From: Terana coerulea
Taxonomy: Eukaryota > Basidiomycota > Agaricomycetes > Polyporales > Phanerochaetaceae
DNA: 25,879 bases
Direction: 5' to 3'
NCBI GenBank assembly: GCA_024811115.1
Contig: JAKOGH010000234.1
Coordinates: 1 to 25,879, forward strand
Each line of letters begins with the position of its first letter. Position 1 is the stretch's first letter. This document shows, piece by piece, positions 1 to 10,218 of the stretch. A program made the position numbers and the translations under genes. Under the pieces are notes generated by a model that saw only the letters and a program-made list of their open reading frames with translations, made no database searches and was not told where the DNA came from.

Positions 1-809
1 CGGCAGTGGCCCGAGAAGGACAGCCTGTTCATCAAGCTCCAGGGCGCGACGCCCGTGTTCATCATCGGAGAGCGCGCGCGCATCCTGCGCGCGGTGTCCG
101 AAGCACGGCGGCACGGGCTTCGAGTTTGCGCCGACGGAGGAGGCGGGCGAGGAAACTGTGGAAGACGCGGAAGAACCTGATGTTTATTGGCATGGCGGTG
201 GGGGAAGGGCGCGAAGGCGCTGCTGACGGACGTCTGGTGCGTGCGTGCACTGTGGACAGGCGTGTCATGCATATGTATGAACGCTGACGGACGCGCTGCA
301 GCGTGCCGGTCGCGCTGTCTGTCGGAGCTTATCGCTGTGACCCGGAAGGAGATCGACGCGTCCGGGCTGTACGGACCGATCATTGGACATGTCGGAGACG
401 TGTCAGTCCGGCCGAGTCCTGCACAGACTCTTCGTGGTGCTGACGGCCTCATCGCAGGCAACCTTCACGTTTTGATATTCTTCAGCAACGAGGAGGAAGA
501 GAAGAAAGCGCAGGACGTGTGCACGAATATGGTCAAAAATGCGCTCAGACTAGACGGATCTTGTGCGCACCTTCGGTCTTTCTATACTCCCGTTTGACTG
601 TTTGGTAGGCACTGGAGAACATGGCGTCGGTCTGGGCAAGAAGCAGTACCTCGCTGAGGAGCTAGGCGAGACTACCGTTGAATTCATGAAGCATATCAAA
701 GCGAGCATCGACCCCTGAACCTCTTCAACCCTGGAAAGGTACTTGGTCGCGCGTTTCACGACCCAAACGATGTGCGCTAACTTGCCATTTGTAGCTGTAC
801 CCCGACTGA
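1..809 (+). pseudogene. DLD1: D-lactate dehydrogenase (cytochrome), copy A, 3' part, broken
   Basis: C-terminal part of an FAD-linked oxidase of the D-lactate dehydrogenase family, which oxidises D-lactate to pyruvate at the mitochondrial inner membrane. Exons read as 1-236, 302-399, 458-562, 609-738 and 795-809. Family signatures are [20 protein letters not shown] and GEHGVGLGKK. Breaks relative to copy B: two bases missing near 103, frame changes near 152 and 203, and a disturbed splice donor at 400 (gacgtgtc where copy B has gatggtc). A stop at 716-718, shared with copy B, precedes a conserved LNLFNPGK..LYPD tail readable in another frame across an intron. The gene starts outside the window. 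With this many breaks it is very likely a pseudogene, unless some are base errors. Confidence 0.85.
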
Positions 810-815
810 ACGTCT

Positions 816-1255
816 TCGTTGGGCCAAAAGTCAACATGTACATGTATACCATCATTCTCAGCGCACTGCTACCTGTACTGTATTCCTCTGAATTTACTTG
901 TTTCCAATCTGATAAATTATAGATAATATTTATTGGGGTACGTCGGCTCCAAGATGAGGAATGAGAGTATGGTGAGGTACCATTGTCGAGGAGTTTCGCG
1001 AATACAATGTCCATCTTCGGGAACCCGTCTATTGGCGCCGTAGGCGGCATGTACCTGATACCTCACATCGACCATTGTAAAAGAGCGGGGAGTGTCTCGG
1101 TGGCAAGCGGTTGATGGGTTGAGCGTGCTCAGGAGTCCGTGCGTACGAGCCCGGTCGGCGGTACCGCGGTTATCTCATGTCTTTCTGGGCTACGCATGTA
1201 CTGAACCATATGACATTCATCTGCCTGCAACGCCACGCCCGGCCTCCGCCAGGAA
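816..1255. other. Block present only in copy A (no gene seen)
   Basis: After the dehydrogenase end, copies A and B match as far as cgtcttc, then copy A carries about 430 bp that copy B lacks (8160 in B joins to about 1255 in A). The block is AT-richer than its surroundings in its first half. I saw no long open frame, no clear terminal inverted repeat and no convincing target duplication. It may be an insertion in A or a deletion in B. It forms most of the space between the two convergent genes. Confidence 0.6.
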
Positions 1256-1370
1256 AAATAAATGGATTCTCTGCACTATGTGCTTCCTCCATGGTGTGCA
1301 TGCCCAAGCCTCGCATGGACACAAATTACATCGAGGGCTTGGTTCCGCTGCGTGACCGCCGCCGCTCCGC

Positions 1371-3052
1371 CTAAAATTCAGTATCTGTAGCACGTTGCGT
1401 CTGCGTGTGAGCGGGGATCGGAGCAAGCTCCAGAGCAGCGCTCGTCCCCTGCTCATACGGTCTCCTCTCCCAGCTGTCGCCGTCACCGTCCGCCCACGTC
1501 CCGTCGTCCACGCTGAAGAGCGTCGTCGGCTGCGTGCGCCGGCTTTGAACGCTGCGGAACACCACGCCCGTCGACAGCGATGTGTCCTGCAACATGCTGA
1601 CGGCCTGCCCATCCACGAAGGCCATGGACCGGGAGGACGCCTCACGCAGGTTGAGCAAGAGGCGCGCGGTGCAGATGGACTGAAGGGCTTGCTGGATACT
1701 GGAGAGATCATGGGGTGTGGCCTGAGCAGTGAAAGGCGCAGGCGACGTACGTTAGGAGCAGGGCAGAGTACTCTGTCTGATGGCTTGCCATTGAGCATGT
1801 GGTTGGTACACCATCAGTAAACGGACGTACCGGCGTTGTCACGATGACCACAACGTTGGCGATACCGAGCGCTTTGAAGGTCAATTTAGTCGAAAGGACG
1901 CCTGAAGAGCCAGCATGGGGCTCACCCGTCAGAATGACGTAGAACGAGATTCCTGCAGGTAATATTATTGAACAATGAACAGCTCAACAAGGGCAATTCC
2001 TCTACTTACCATCCTTGTAAAGGGTCTTGACGAGGGAGACCTGTCCATGCGATCTGCTCTATCATTAGCTTGACCGAAGAGCCGTTACCAAAGAATATTT
2101 ACATTCTCGTACTCCCTTCGCCATTGTAAGAGCCAGAATAACTTTTGGATGGTCAGCGACCTTAAGAGTCTTCAATGTTGTAGAACGGTGTCTTACCTGT
2201 CTCGAATATTGTGAAAGGCAGGGTGGTGGCATAGAGTATGTGGTTCCCAGCAACTGGAAGGCACCCGGTGAGCGATGGTGCGAGCTTGTTGGCGGGTTCG
2301 ACTGTGCGTGAATGGCGTCAATGAGTGAAGCGAGGTGCGAGCACGGAGCAAGACGCACATCTGAGAGAAGCAAGGAACGAGCTGAGCGTGACGGCAGCGC
2401 CGGACCAGCACCCCGCAAGGATGATGCAGAGACCCAATCCTACGCGCACATCCCTGCCCCAAATCGCCCAGGTGCGTATAATCAGAATGACTGGGTGGGG
2501 ATCATGCTATGAGCCGACGGGGCGCGTTCCAGAAAGCGTGAAGATGACATACATTCGGTAATACCCCTGTTAACCGTGAACATCCCTGCTCAAGTCACGT
2601 CAAGACGGAAATAGTCGAGAGATAGCAGCTGCAGAACGCACAGCCCGTGATGTAGTATATGACCGTGCACGTCTCAGCTGTGATGGTTCCAGACACTTGA
2701 TCTGCGCAGACATGACCCAGGTTGTGTCAGAAGTGGCCGCCGTTCGTGTTTGTAGCACTTACGGTACACTGCCATGCTCAGACTTGCGAATACGGGATAT
2801 CGCGCGAGGAAAAAGAGGATCTTGGTCACATTCCAATGGGTCGTCCAAATCAGCTCAACCTCGGACCCGACGGTAAGGAGGTAGTCATAGATCTGTCCAT
2901 TAACAGCTCAATACCCAATACTCTAGAGGAAGGTTGCAACAACATACGAGCACTGCCAGACCAGAGACTGATTGCAGAAAATAAGACGCGTGAGGCAAGA
3001 TAATGTGCCGGCGAGTATCAGAAACGTACAATCTACAAGCTATCAGAGCCAT
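1371..3052 (-). CDS. DUF6533-type multi-pass membrane protein, copy A
   Basis: Eleven exons on the minus strand: 3052-2948, 2892-2763, 2701-2642, 2585-2553, 2490-2359, 2301-2197, 2141-2103, 2053-2010, 1952-1926, 1871-1831 and 1691-1371. All have GT..AG junctions with matching phases and give about 345 residues. The N-terminal domain reads IYDYLLTVGSEVELIW, then ETCTVIYYITGWMF and LIIRTWAIWGRD, followed by hydrophobic segments and a late SICTARLLLNLREAS motif with a polar tail. This order is typical of agaricomycete DUF6533 proteins, whose function is unknown. Exon 8 is one C short compared with copy B (tctccctc against tctcccctc), which shifts frame, so the gene is damaged or the base is an error. 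The first ATG is uncertain: 3052 gives a short leader, while 3166 is an in-frame alternative. It converges with the dehydrogenase. Confidence 0.82.
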
Positions 3053-3570
3053 ACAGACACCCGAACAATACCGATTGAGTCCGCTAGATACTATGCTGCA
3101 CGGACTTGTGAACGTACTGTGTCGATTTGAAAGCGCGCGAGCGACGTAGCGAGGGAGGGAAGCCATGGTGCAAAGCGCTATCGATGCCTTCTGGCCTCAG
3201 ACAAGCGTCCAGGGCTTTATGTTGAATACAATGTGGCCACGATCACTGAGCACATCTACAGGAAGGAGTGAGGATGAAGACAACGCTGGAGTGAACAAGA
3301 TAGAGAAGCAGACTTCGTGTCAGGCGCGAAGATGGGCACTTCAACCTTCGTGGCGTATATTTCGTGCCGTTGATAGAAGTGTGTCGTGCGGGAGCCTCCG
3401 GACGGCGTTGCAGGGCAGTCATAAGAAGCGCGGCCATATGCACTAACGCAACGCCATTGTATCCCCGCCGTGATACTGTGACTGTAGGCTGAGCAGCTAT
3501 TGGCCGCTCGTCACCGTAGAAGGGGGTAGCTGCAACCGGTAGTCTGCATGAGATTCATTTGTAACGTGAC

Positions 3571-3632
3571 GTATCAAGGTTTGGATCGACTGTCATCCGA
3601 CCGTTTATAGTCAGCTACGGAGACTAGTATCA
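3571..3632. repeat. 56-bp length difference flanked by GTATCA direct repeats
   Basis: Copy A has GTATCA at 3571-3576 and again at 3627-3632. Copy B has a single GTATCA at the matching place (about 16984) and lacks the sequence between. This is the pattern left by a deletion between short direct repeats in B, or by a short duplication or insertion in A. Confidence 0.7.
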
Positions 3633-4223
3633 GCCAGGGAGTGGCTAAATTGCGAAGTCGGCCTCCATACCTCTCGTGGTGGTGACAACTCATCGAGTCT
3701 GATGTCGCGCATGATGGATTACTATGGTAGATCGCTACGCAAGATTGTCCCTCTCATGCGTTGTCGGCACCACCAAAGCATACAATCAAGGGCTTACGTT
3801 AACTTTCATCTGCATCTGCATCTGTCCGAAATGTTTCTTGTTTGCCGAGCGGCGAAATTTTACATCAAAAGACGATGCTGTTGGGCATATCAGAGAAGTT
3901 TGGATGGGAGAGCGATGTACCATAAATACAGCTCACGGCACACCTGTGGTCAAATGACTTCGGTTATGATGGCAGCCGGTGTGCGTTTGACTGATTCACG
4001 GCCTTCGCAGTATTGTGGGCTGTTGACAATAAGATGAAACCTTGGCAAGGAATGAATGGCACACGTACTTGCATTTGAGCCGCTCGCACACTCTCCAGAG
4101 CACCATGATCATGAGTGCAAAACTCTACGTGGGAAACGCATGCGTGCTGTGGTAAGGGAAATTCACGCAAAGCATAGTCAACACACATGGGGCGACTTAC
4201 TGGCATGACGGGTCCGTTTGGAT

Positions 4224-4256
4224 GTTCAAACGTTCAAGTTTGAACTTGGTTTGAAC
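4224..4256. repeat. Inverted repeat GTTCAAAC / GTTTGAAC
   Basis: GTTCAAAC at 4224-4231 is a perfect inverted match to GTTTGAAC at 4238-4245, with the 6-base loop GTTCAA. A further GTTTGAAC follows at 4249-4256. It sits about 200 bp beyond the end of segmental copy A. It could form a small hairpin or be a paired protein-binding site; function unknown. Confidence 0.75.
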
Positions 4257-4384
4257 GACCATTAGTCTCCCATGATGCCAGCCATGTGATAGGCGGGACC
4301 TGCCGTGCGGAGATCAAATACAATGATGTGGCGCGCCAATAAGGATTACTTTGAATATCCGATTCACTTACCGACGGCCTGTAG

Positions 4385-4453
4385 GTTTCGGAGCTCAGAG
4401 TGGTTCAGTACGAGACTAAACATGACTCGTGGGTCGAAAGGGACTTTCTCACG
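4385..4453 (+). other. Candidate coding exon, unidentified
   Basis: An open 23-codon stretch reading VSELRVVQYETKHDSW and on to RDFLT, preceded by ctgtag (acceptor) and followed by gtaagt (consensus donor). Coding-like composition plus both splice signals suggest a real exon. I could not link it with confidence to further exons, although 4543-5300 contains several open patches on both strands. No family recognised. Confidence 0.3.
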
Positions 4454-5997
4454 GTAAGTACACCGCCGCTTGACGTTGCCATTGCTGTCATCTCATCATC
4501 TGTGTTCAATCTCGCCATGCTTCGTGCATGGCTTGAAACTGCGACAGTATCGACGCGGAGTTGTTCATGAAGCTCAGGTTCGCATAATGGCAATGCCTTG
4601 GCCGCAGGTGATCGGTGAGGCTCGCGAGTTTGCGCGCCCACTGACATGTCAACTACTTATTCCGCTAGCTCTTCAGCGTTCTTCATCTCCTGCATGTCGT
4701 ACCTGTTCGACATCGTCGAAGCCTGTTCCCGAACCACCGCACAACCTTCTTCCATCTGCTTCTGACTACTCCAGTCCGTCGCATGGATTTCCATTGGCTG
4801 CCGCAGTGCACCAGGCAAGCCTGGATGTTAGTATATCTCGCGAGTCACACCATAACGAAACCACTAACGACTACGGCGACAGAGTCATGGAACCATGCCT
4901 GCAGAAACGACGAAGCACCTATCGACGGCATCTATCGTGCGCTCTGCCCCTTCATATGCATCGCGATGTTCGATGCTCGATGCACAATCCGGCGCTGTGG
5001 CCGCTCCGCTGAATGAATGCTCCATGACCAAAAATTGTACTCAAATTCGGTTATGCATAGCAACCACAATGCCAAGCGCGGAAGTGCGGGCTCATCTTCT
5101 GCGGTGCTCATCTGCATCGACATGGATCCAACATCGCACTCCGAGTTCCAGCTGAGTTTCGCTGGAAATGAGGGCCGTACCAAACAGGCATCGAAGCCCG
5201 TTCCTGCTCCGACGATCATTCGCACATTTACTGCGAGTGCGTACTGTCACCCTTCAGCTTCGCTGCTGATCCCAATCTCTGTTGCAGACTGCCCGGGCTC
5301 GTACTCTTCTCTTCTGAGATAGAGGGCTCTGTCCGTCGCCGGACTTCGATGGAATTATCAACAGCAAGAAGATCAGTTGCTGGTGAGTAGTTCATCTCTA
5401 GAACTTGATCAAGGTTGCCAATCCCATAGTTTTGCAGAAACAGGCCATGCTCCAGTGATGTTCTGACGTCGTTCCTGCGCATACGTCAGGACAAAAGCTA
5501 CTATTCGTACGGCGTTGGTATGCACTATTGATTTAGTTATCCTAAAGACGGCTTATCCACTGTCATGGACAGCGGGCTACTTGGGGAGTCTACGACCAAC
5601 TGTTGGCCGTCGTCGATGAAGATCATGTCATTGTCTTCCGGCGTCCTCTTCGTTTTTGATTTTCTGCTGCGGCCATCTTCGACTGCCGCCGGACGTTCCG
5701 GATACCCAATACATCACCGCCGACCAGTGCTGGTGTGTACCCGAGACCCGGAGCGTCCACGCACCACGGTACTGCTGCCACTGGCAACGCAGTCGACGCA
5801 ATCCATCTTTCTGCTAAGGATGACAGTATGGCAAGAAGAGTCTGAAGTGTCCATTACAATATACAAATTAATATTCTATCCCTCGCCCCCCGCTTCGATA
5901 CGGAAGTCGGGCTGCTCGATCATCAAGTGCCACGGCATATCTCAAAAGACTTTCACAAGGCACTTTGCCACCGCGAGGGCAGACTCGTACTGTGGAA
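4454..5997. other. Single-copy stretch without a confident gene
   Basis: Between the two duplicated blocks. Open frames of 80-180 codons occur on both strands, but none shows a recognised domain. The frame ending near 5997 should contain the N-terminal mitochondrial leader of dehydrogenase copy B. A patch reading LIFYPSPPAS near 5872-5902 has the flavour of the low-complexity segment before the FAD domain in such enzymes, but a continuous leader could not be traced. Confidence 0.4.
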
Positions 5998-8153
5998 ATG
6001 AAGCTGAACACCCAGTATGGCTCTTCTGAAGACTACATGTCGGCTGTGCAAGAGCTGCAGGCGTCCTTCCCTGTGGACGCCGTATCCGTTGACTCTACAG
6101 TCCTGACGAAGCACGGGACTGCGGCCGGCCTTCTGGTACCTGGTACGAACCCGCTTTTCCTCAGCTCGCCATTGTGCGATGCTGAAAGCTGTCTGCTATT
6201 TCCAAAGCACAACCACACACCGTCGTCGTATTTGCCAGCTCCACCGACGATGTGGTCAAGACGGTCAATATTTCCAGGAAATATCGCGTGCCTATTACTG
6301 CGTACGGTGGCGCGACAAGCCTGGAGGGTCAACACATTGGTGTACGCTCTCTTCTTTTCAGGACGGAATATTGCAGAGCAATTCAGGCTTACCCAAAATA
6401 TAGTCACCGGCGAAAGGAATCTGCCTTAATTTATGTAGGATGAACCAAATCCTTGAGATCCATGGTATGCGTTCTTACACATCATGAGATGACCTTGCAG
6501 CTAATAAGGCACACAGAGGACGATGCCGACCTCGTTTGCCAGCCTGGCATAGGATGGGTCAAAGTCAACGAAGTCCTAAAAGAGAAAGGTGGCGTACAAC
6601 ATTGTATTATGAAGCCGATGGGTGCTCTTACAGCATCATTCAGGTATTCCGCTGTTTTTCCCGGTAATGCGCGCCACCTCGAAGAGGAGAATTCAGCTAA
6701 CTTGCAACATAGCTCGACCCAGGTGTTGGCGCGACCATTGGCGGCATGATCGCCACCGGATGCTCAGGGAGTAAGTCGCGCACTGGTTTGTTCGTCGAGG
6801 TAAACTTAGTCTTTTTCTCGTTGTGTAGCCAACGCTGTTCGGTATGGCACAGCTCGAGCCGAATGGTTTTTGAATGCAGTACGTACACCGCCTCGCTTGC
6901 TGCAAATGCACTCACTCCGAAACCCAGACGGTCGTCCTGCCATCAGGAGAAGTAATCAAAACACGCCGCCGGGCTCGTAAGTCCTCTGTTGGATTCGACG
7001 CTTTGAAGCTTTTCATTGGGGCCGAGGGAACGCTCGGCATTGTCACCGAAGGTATCGAGTCTCTGCTCTTGCTCCCTTGGACGAGGCTCACATTCCACGC
7101 AGTCACAATACGTTTGGCTCCGGCTTTACCTACGAGGGTGGCGGTTGTCCAGTTTCCGCACGTGGAGAGCTGCACGAGGGCGTCGCTGGAGGCGCTGAAC
7201 ATGGGCGTCAACCTCCGTACGCCACCACCATCTCTGCACGCATTCAATTCTGACCCAGTCCGCAGAGTGCATAGAGCTGCTGAGCAAGGCCTCCGTACGC
7301 TCCGTCAACACATACAACCGTTCCAAGAACACTGGCGACCGGCAGTGGCCCGAGAGAGACAGTCTGTTCATCAAGCTCCAGGGCGCGACGCCCGTGTTCA
7401 TCGAGAGAGCGCGCGCATCCTGCGCGCGGTGTCCGAGAAGCACGGCGGCACGGGCTTCGAGTTTGCGCCGACGGAGGAGGCGGGCGAGAGCTGTGGAAGA
7501 CGCGGAAGAATCTGATGTTTATTGGCATGGCGGTGGGGGGGAAGGGCGCGAAGGCGATGCTGACGGACGTCTGGTGCGTGCGTGCCCTGTGGACAGGCGT
7601 GTTAAGCATATGTATGAACGCTGACAGACGTGCTGCAGCGTGCCGGTCGCGCGCCTGCCGGAGCTTGTCGCTGTGACTCGCGAAGAGGTCGATGCGTCCG
7701 GGCTGCACGGGCCGATCATTGGACATGTCGGAGATGGTCAGTCAAACCGGTCTTGTAGAGACTCGAGCCCTCTATGGTTGCTGAAGGTCTCATCTCAGGA
7801 AACCTCCATGTTTTGGTGTACTTCAACAATGAGGAGGAAGAGAAGAAAGCGCAGGACGTATGCACAAATATGGTCAAAAATGCGCTTAGACTAGACGGAT
7901 CTTGTGCACACCTTCCTCTTTCTACACTATTCCCCGTTTAACTGTTTTGTAGGCACTGGAGAACATGGTGTCGGTCTAGGCAAGAAGCGATACCTCGCTG
8001 AGGAGCTAGGCGAGACTACCGTTGAATTCATGAAGCACATCAAAGCGAGCATCGACCCCTGAACCTCTTCAACCCTGGAAAGGTACGTGGCAACGCGTTT
8101 CACGACTCAAGCGGTTTGCGCCGACTTGCGATTTGCAGCTGTACCCCGACTGA
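5998..8153 (+). pseudogene. DLD1: D-lactate dehydrogenase (cytochrome), copy B, near full length but broken
   Basis: Fourteen exons: 5998-6142, 6208-6339, 6417-6464, 6517-6588, 6644-6663, 6713-6770, 6829-6878, 6928-7051, 7103-7216, 7266-7573, 7639-7736, 7799-7903, 7953-8082 and 8139-8153, about 470 residues. The FAD-binding domain shows PITAYGGATSLEGQ, LVCQPGIGW, LDPGVGATIGGM, TNAVRYGTARAEW and [15 protein letters not shown]. The C-terminal FAD-oxidase domain shows [11 protein letters not shown] and GEHGVGLGKK. Substrate D-lactate, product pyruvate, electrons to cytochrome c. Breaks: frame changes near 7402 and 7490 in exon 10, and a stop at 8060-8062 where a C run is one base short, cutting off LNLFNPGK..LYPD. 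The mitochondrial leader upstream of 5998 was not resolved. Exon 3 joins with fewer residues than the family usually has, so another small exon may exist. Confidence 0.85.
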
Positions 8154-9686
8154 ACGTCTTCCGCATCTGTTCTTGAGCCAAGAAAGCGGACGCATTCTCT
8201 ACACCATGTGCTTCGTCCATTATCATGATGTTTACGTTCGAGCCTCGCATAGACGCAGATTACATCGAGTGCTTGTGGTTCCACTCCGCTCCCGCCTAAG
8301 ATTCGTTATCCGTAACACCACATGTCTGCGCATGAATTGGAATCGGAGCCAGCTCCAAAGTAGCGCTCTCCCCCTGCTCATATGGTCTCCTCTCCCAGCT
8401 GTCACCGTCGCCGTCCGCCCACGTCCCGTCGTCCACACTGAAGAGCGTCGTCGGCTCCGTGCGCCTGCTGTGAATGCTGCGGAACACCACGCCCGTCGAC
8501 TCGGACAGCGATGTATCCTGGAACGTGCCGACGGTCTGCCCTCCAGGAAGACTATGGACCGGGAGGACGCCTCGCGCAGGTTGAGCAGCAGGCGCGCGGT
8601 GCAGATGGAGTGAAGCGCTTGCTGGAGACTGCAGAGGGCATGAGGTGCGGTCTGAGCATCAAACGCAGCGGGAGACGTACGTTAGGAGCAGGGCAGAGTA
8701 CTCTGTCTGATGGCTCGCCATTGAGCATGTGGTTGGCACGTCGATAATAAACGGGCGTAAACGCACCGGCGTTGTCACGATGACCACAACGTTGACGATA
8801 CCGAGCGCTTTGCAGGTCAAGTCAGTCGAAAAGACACCAGAAGAACCGGCATGGTGCTCACCCGTCAGAACAACGTAGAACGAGATTCCTGTAAAAGATG
8901 TCATTGAACAATGAGTAGCTCAGCAAGGGCAATTCCTTTGCTTACCGTCTTTGTAAAGGGTATTGGCGAGGGGAGACTTGTCCATGCGATCTGCTCTGTC
9001 ATTAGCTTGACTGAAGAACCTCTACAACAGGAGATGTTTACATTGCCGTACTCCCCTCGCCATGGTAAAAGCCAGAATCACTTTACGACAGTCAGCTACC
9101 TTTGTCCTCCAACATTGTAACATTGTGTCTTACCTGTCTCGAAGATTGTAAAAGGCAGGGAAGTGGCATAGATGATGTGGTTCCCAGCGATTGGAAGGCA
9201 GCCAGTGAGTGACGGCGAGAGCGTGTTTGCCGATTCGACTGCGCGCACGAGTGGGGTCAATGAATGAAACACGGTGTGCGCATACAGCCAGACGTACATC
9301 TGAGAGACGCGAGGAACGAGCTGAGCGTGACGGCAGCGGCGGACCAACAGCCCGCAAGGATGATGCAGAGACTCCATCCCACGCGCATATCCCTCCCCCA
9401 AATCGCCCAGGTGCGGATAATCAGAATGACTTGGTGAGGATGATTGCATGAGCCGACGTGTCGCATTCTGGTAAACGTGAAGACGACATACGCTCGGTAA
9501 TACCCAGGTTAACCGTGAATACCCCTGCTCATTTAATGTCAGGATGAGATGGCCGACAAAGAATGGCTATAGAACGCACAGCCCGTGATGTAGTACATGA
9601 CCGTACATGTCTTGGCTGTGATAGTTCTAGACACTTGATCTGCGCAGGCACAACCCAAGCTTTGTGAGAAGCGGCCGTCATTTGTG

Positions 9687-9691
9687 TTTGT
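9687..9691. repeat. Target site duplication TTTGT (left)
   Basis: TTTGT immediately before the 5' LTR equals TTTGT at 16185-16189 just after the 3' LTR. The intact target is visible in segmental copy A as one TTTGT at 2749-2753, which proves the duplication arose on insertion. Confidence 0.97.
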
Positions 9692-9983
9692 TGTTGAGTC
9701 AGATAGACGCCGTAAGCGCTCTGCTCACATCTTCTCTATTGTTCTACCAGGTTCCACCATGACGATGCCTATTGTCTATTGTCCTGGTACCTATTTGTGT
9801 CTGTTTGTAGTACAGCCACCCAGTATTGTATATAAGGCAGCCCTCTGCGCCATACTCTAATAAGACTCTTACAACTCTCAACCCACCAACGTGTGTATCA
9901 ACCAACCTACAGGTGAGTAACCAACCTAGCTTCCTCTAGGCCTCGGTAGGAGTGTACGCCGCTGTATGCGCTGCACTTCTACA
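9692..9983 (+). repeat. 5' LTR of the copia element
   Basis: 292 bp, TGTTGAGTC...CTTCTACA, with TG..CA ends. Matches the 3' LTR base for base except gccgtaagc here against gcccgtagc there. Contains a TATA box (TATATAAG at 9829-9836). A perfect splice donor context CAG|GTGAGT follows about 80 bp downstream of it. Confidence 0.97.
9829..9836 (+). promoter_or_regulatory. TATA box of the LTR promoter
   Basis: TATATAAG in the 5' LTR, repeated at 16030-16037 in the 3' LTR. It sits where the U3/R border is expected, so element transcription probably starts roughly 30 bp downstream. Confidence 0.65.
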
Positions 9984-10003
9984 GGTTATGAAGCCCCGAT
10001 GAC
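9984..10003 (+). other. Primer binding site, likely initiator tRNA-Met anticodon arm
   Basis: The sequence directly after the 5' LTR starts GGTTATGAAGCCCC. It resembles the complement of the anticodon stem-loop of eukaryotic initiator tRNA-Met (GGTTATGAGCCC), with one extra A. Drosophila copia and yeast Ty5 prime from this internal part of the tRNA rather than its 3' end. The match is seen here; the mechanism is inferred from those elements. Confidence 0.6.
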
Positions 10004-10218
10004 GCGGTTGATTGCGCCGTCACTGGCAGCAACAACCAGCTCATTGGTAAACTTCGCCTGTACCTACTCGCTGCCATCGTGCGTGACGGTTGCGCTACGT
10101 AGCGCACCGTCTGCGCCGGGCAAGCTGAGCAGGCAGGGGCGCCCCTTAGGGCCCTCCTTGGCTAGAAAAGCCATGTCGATACGTCGTACTGACTGTTCTG
10201 TCCCTACGGAACTCAGCA

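Larger units (their letters stand above)
1..4027. repeat. Segmental duplication, copy A
   Basis: This block matches 7341-9691 followed by 16185-17603 in the same orientation. It begins inside a D-lactate dehydrogenase exon at the window edge, so it probably continues to the left. It ends near the shared string ctgttgac at 4027, equivalent to 17603. Within it lie the dehydrogenase 3' part, the DUF6533-type gene and non-coding flank. The copies differ by many substitutions and small indels (roughly 85-90% alike by eye) and by four larger length differences: a ~430 bp block and a 56 bp block found only in A, and the copia element and a ~250 bp insertion found only in B. Confidence 0.93.
3053..4384. 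other. Flank upstream of the DUF6533 copy A gene, no gene recognised
   Basis: Mostly shared with copy B (16450-17603). Open frames here are short and not consistently conserved between the copies, although one + strand frame near 3165-3270 and 16606-16690 is similar in both. It may hold the promoter of the minus-strand gene. From 4028 on the sequence is single copy. Confidence 0.5.

Noticed and set aside
1395..1820. Plus-strand Arg-rich frame of 141 codons (and the similar one at 8116-8613)
   Set aside because: Shadow of the last DUF6533 exon on the minus strand, which carries the recognisable LLLNLREAS motif.
2722..3003. Plus-strand open frame with the peptide GRPNQLNLGPDGK, similar in both duplicated copies (also 16167-16394)
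   Set aside because: It is the reverse-strand shadow of DUF6533 exon 2; the minus strand reads YLLTVGSEVELIW with proper splice sites.
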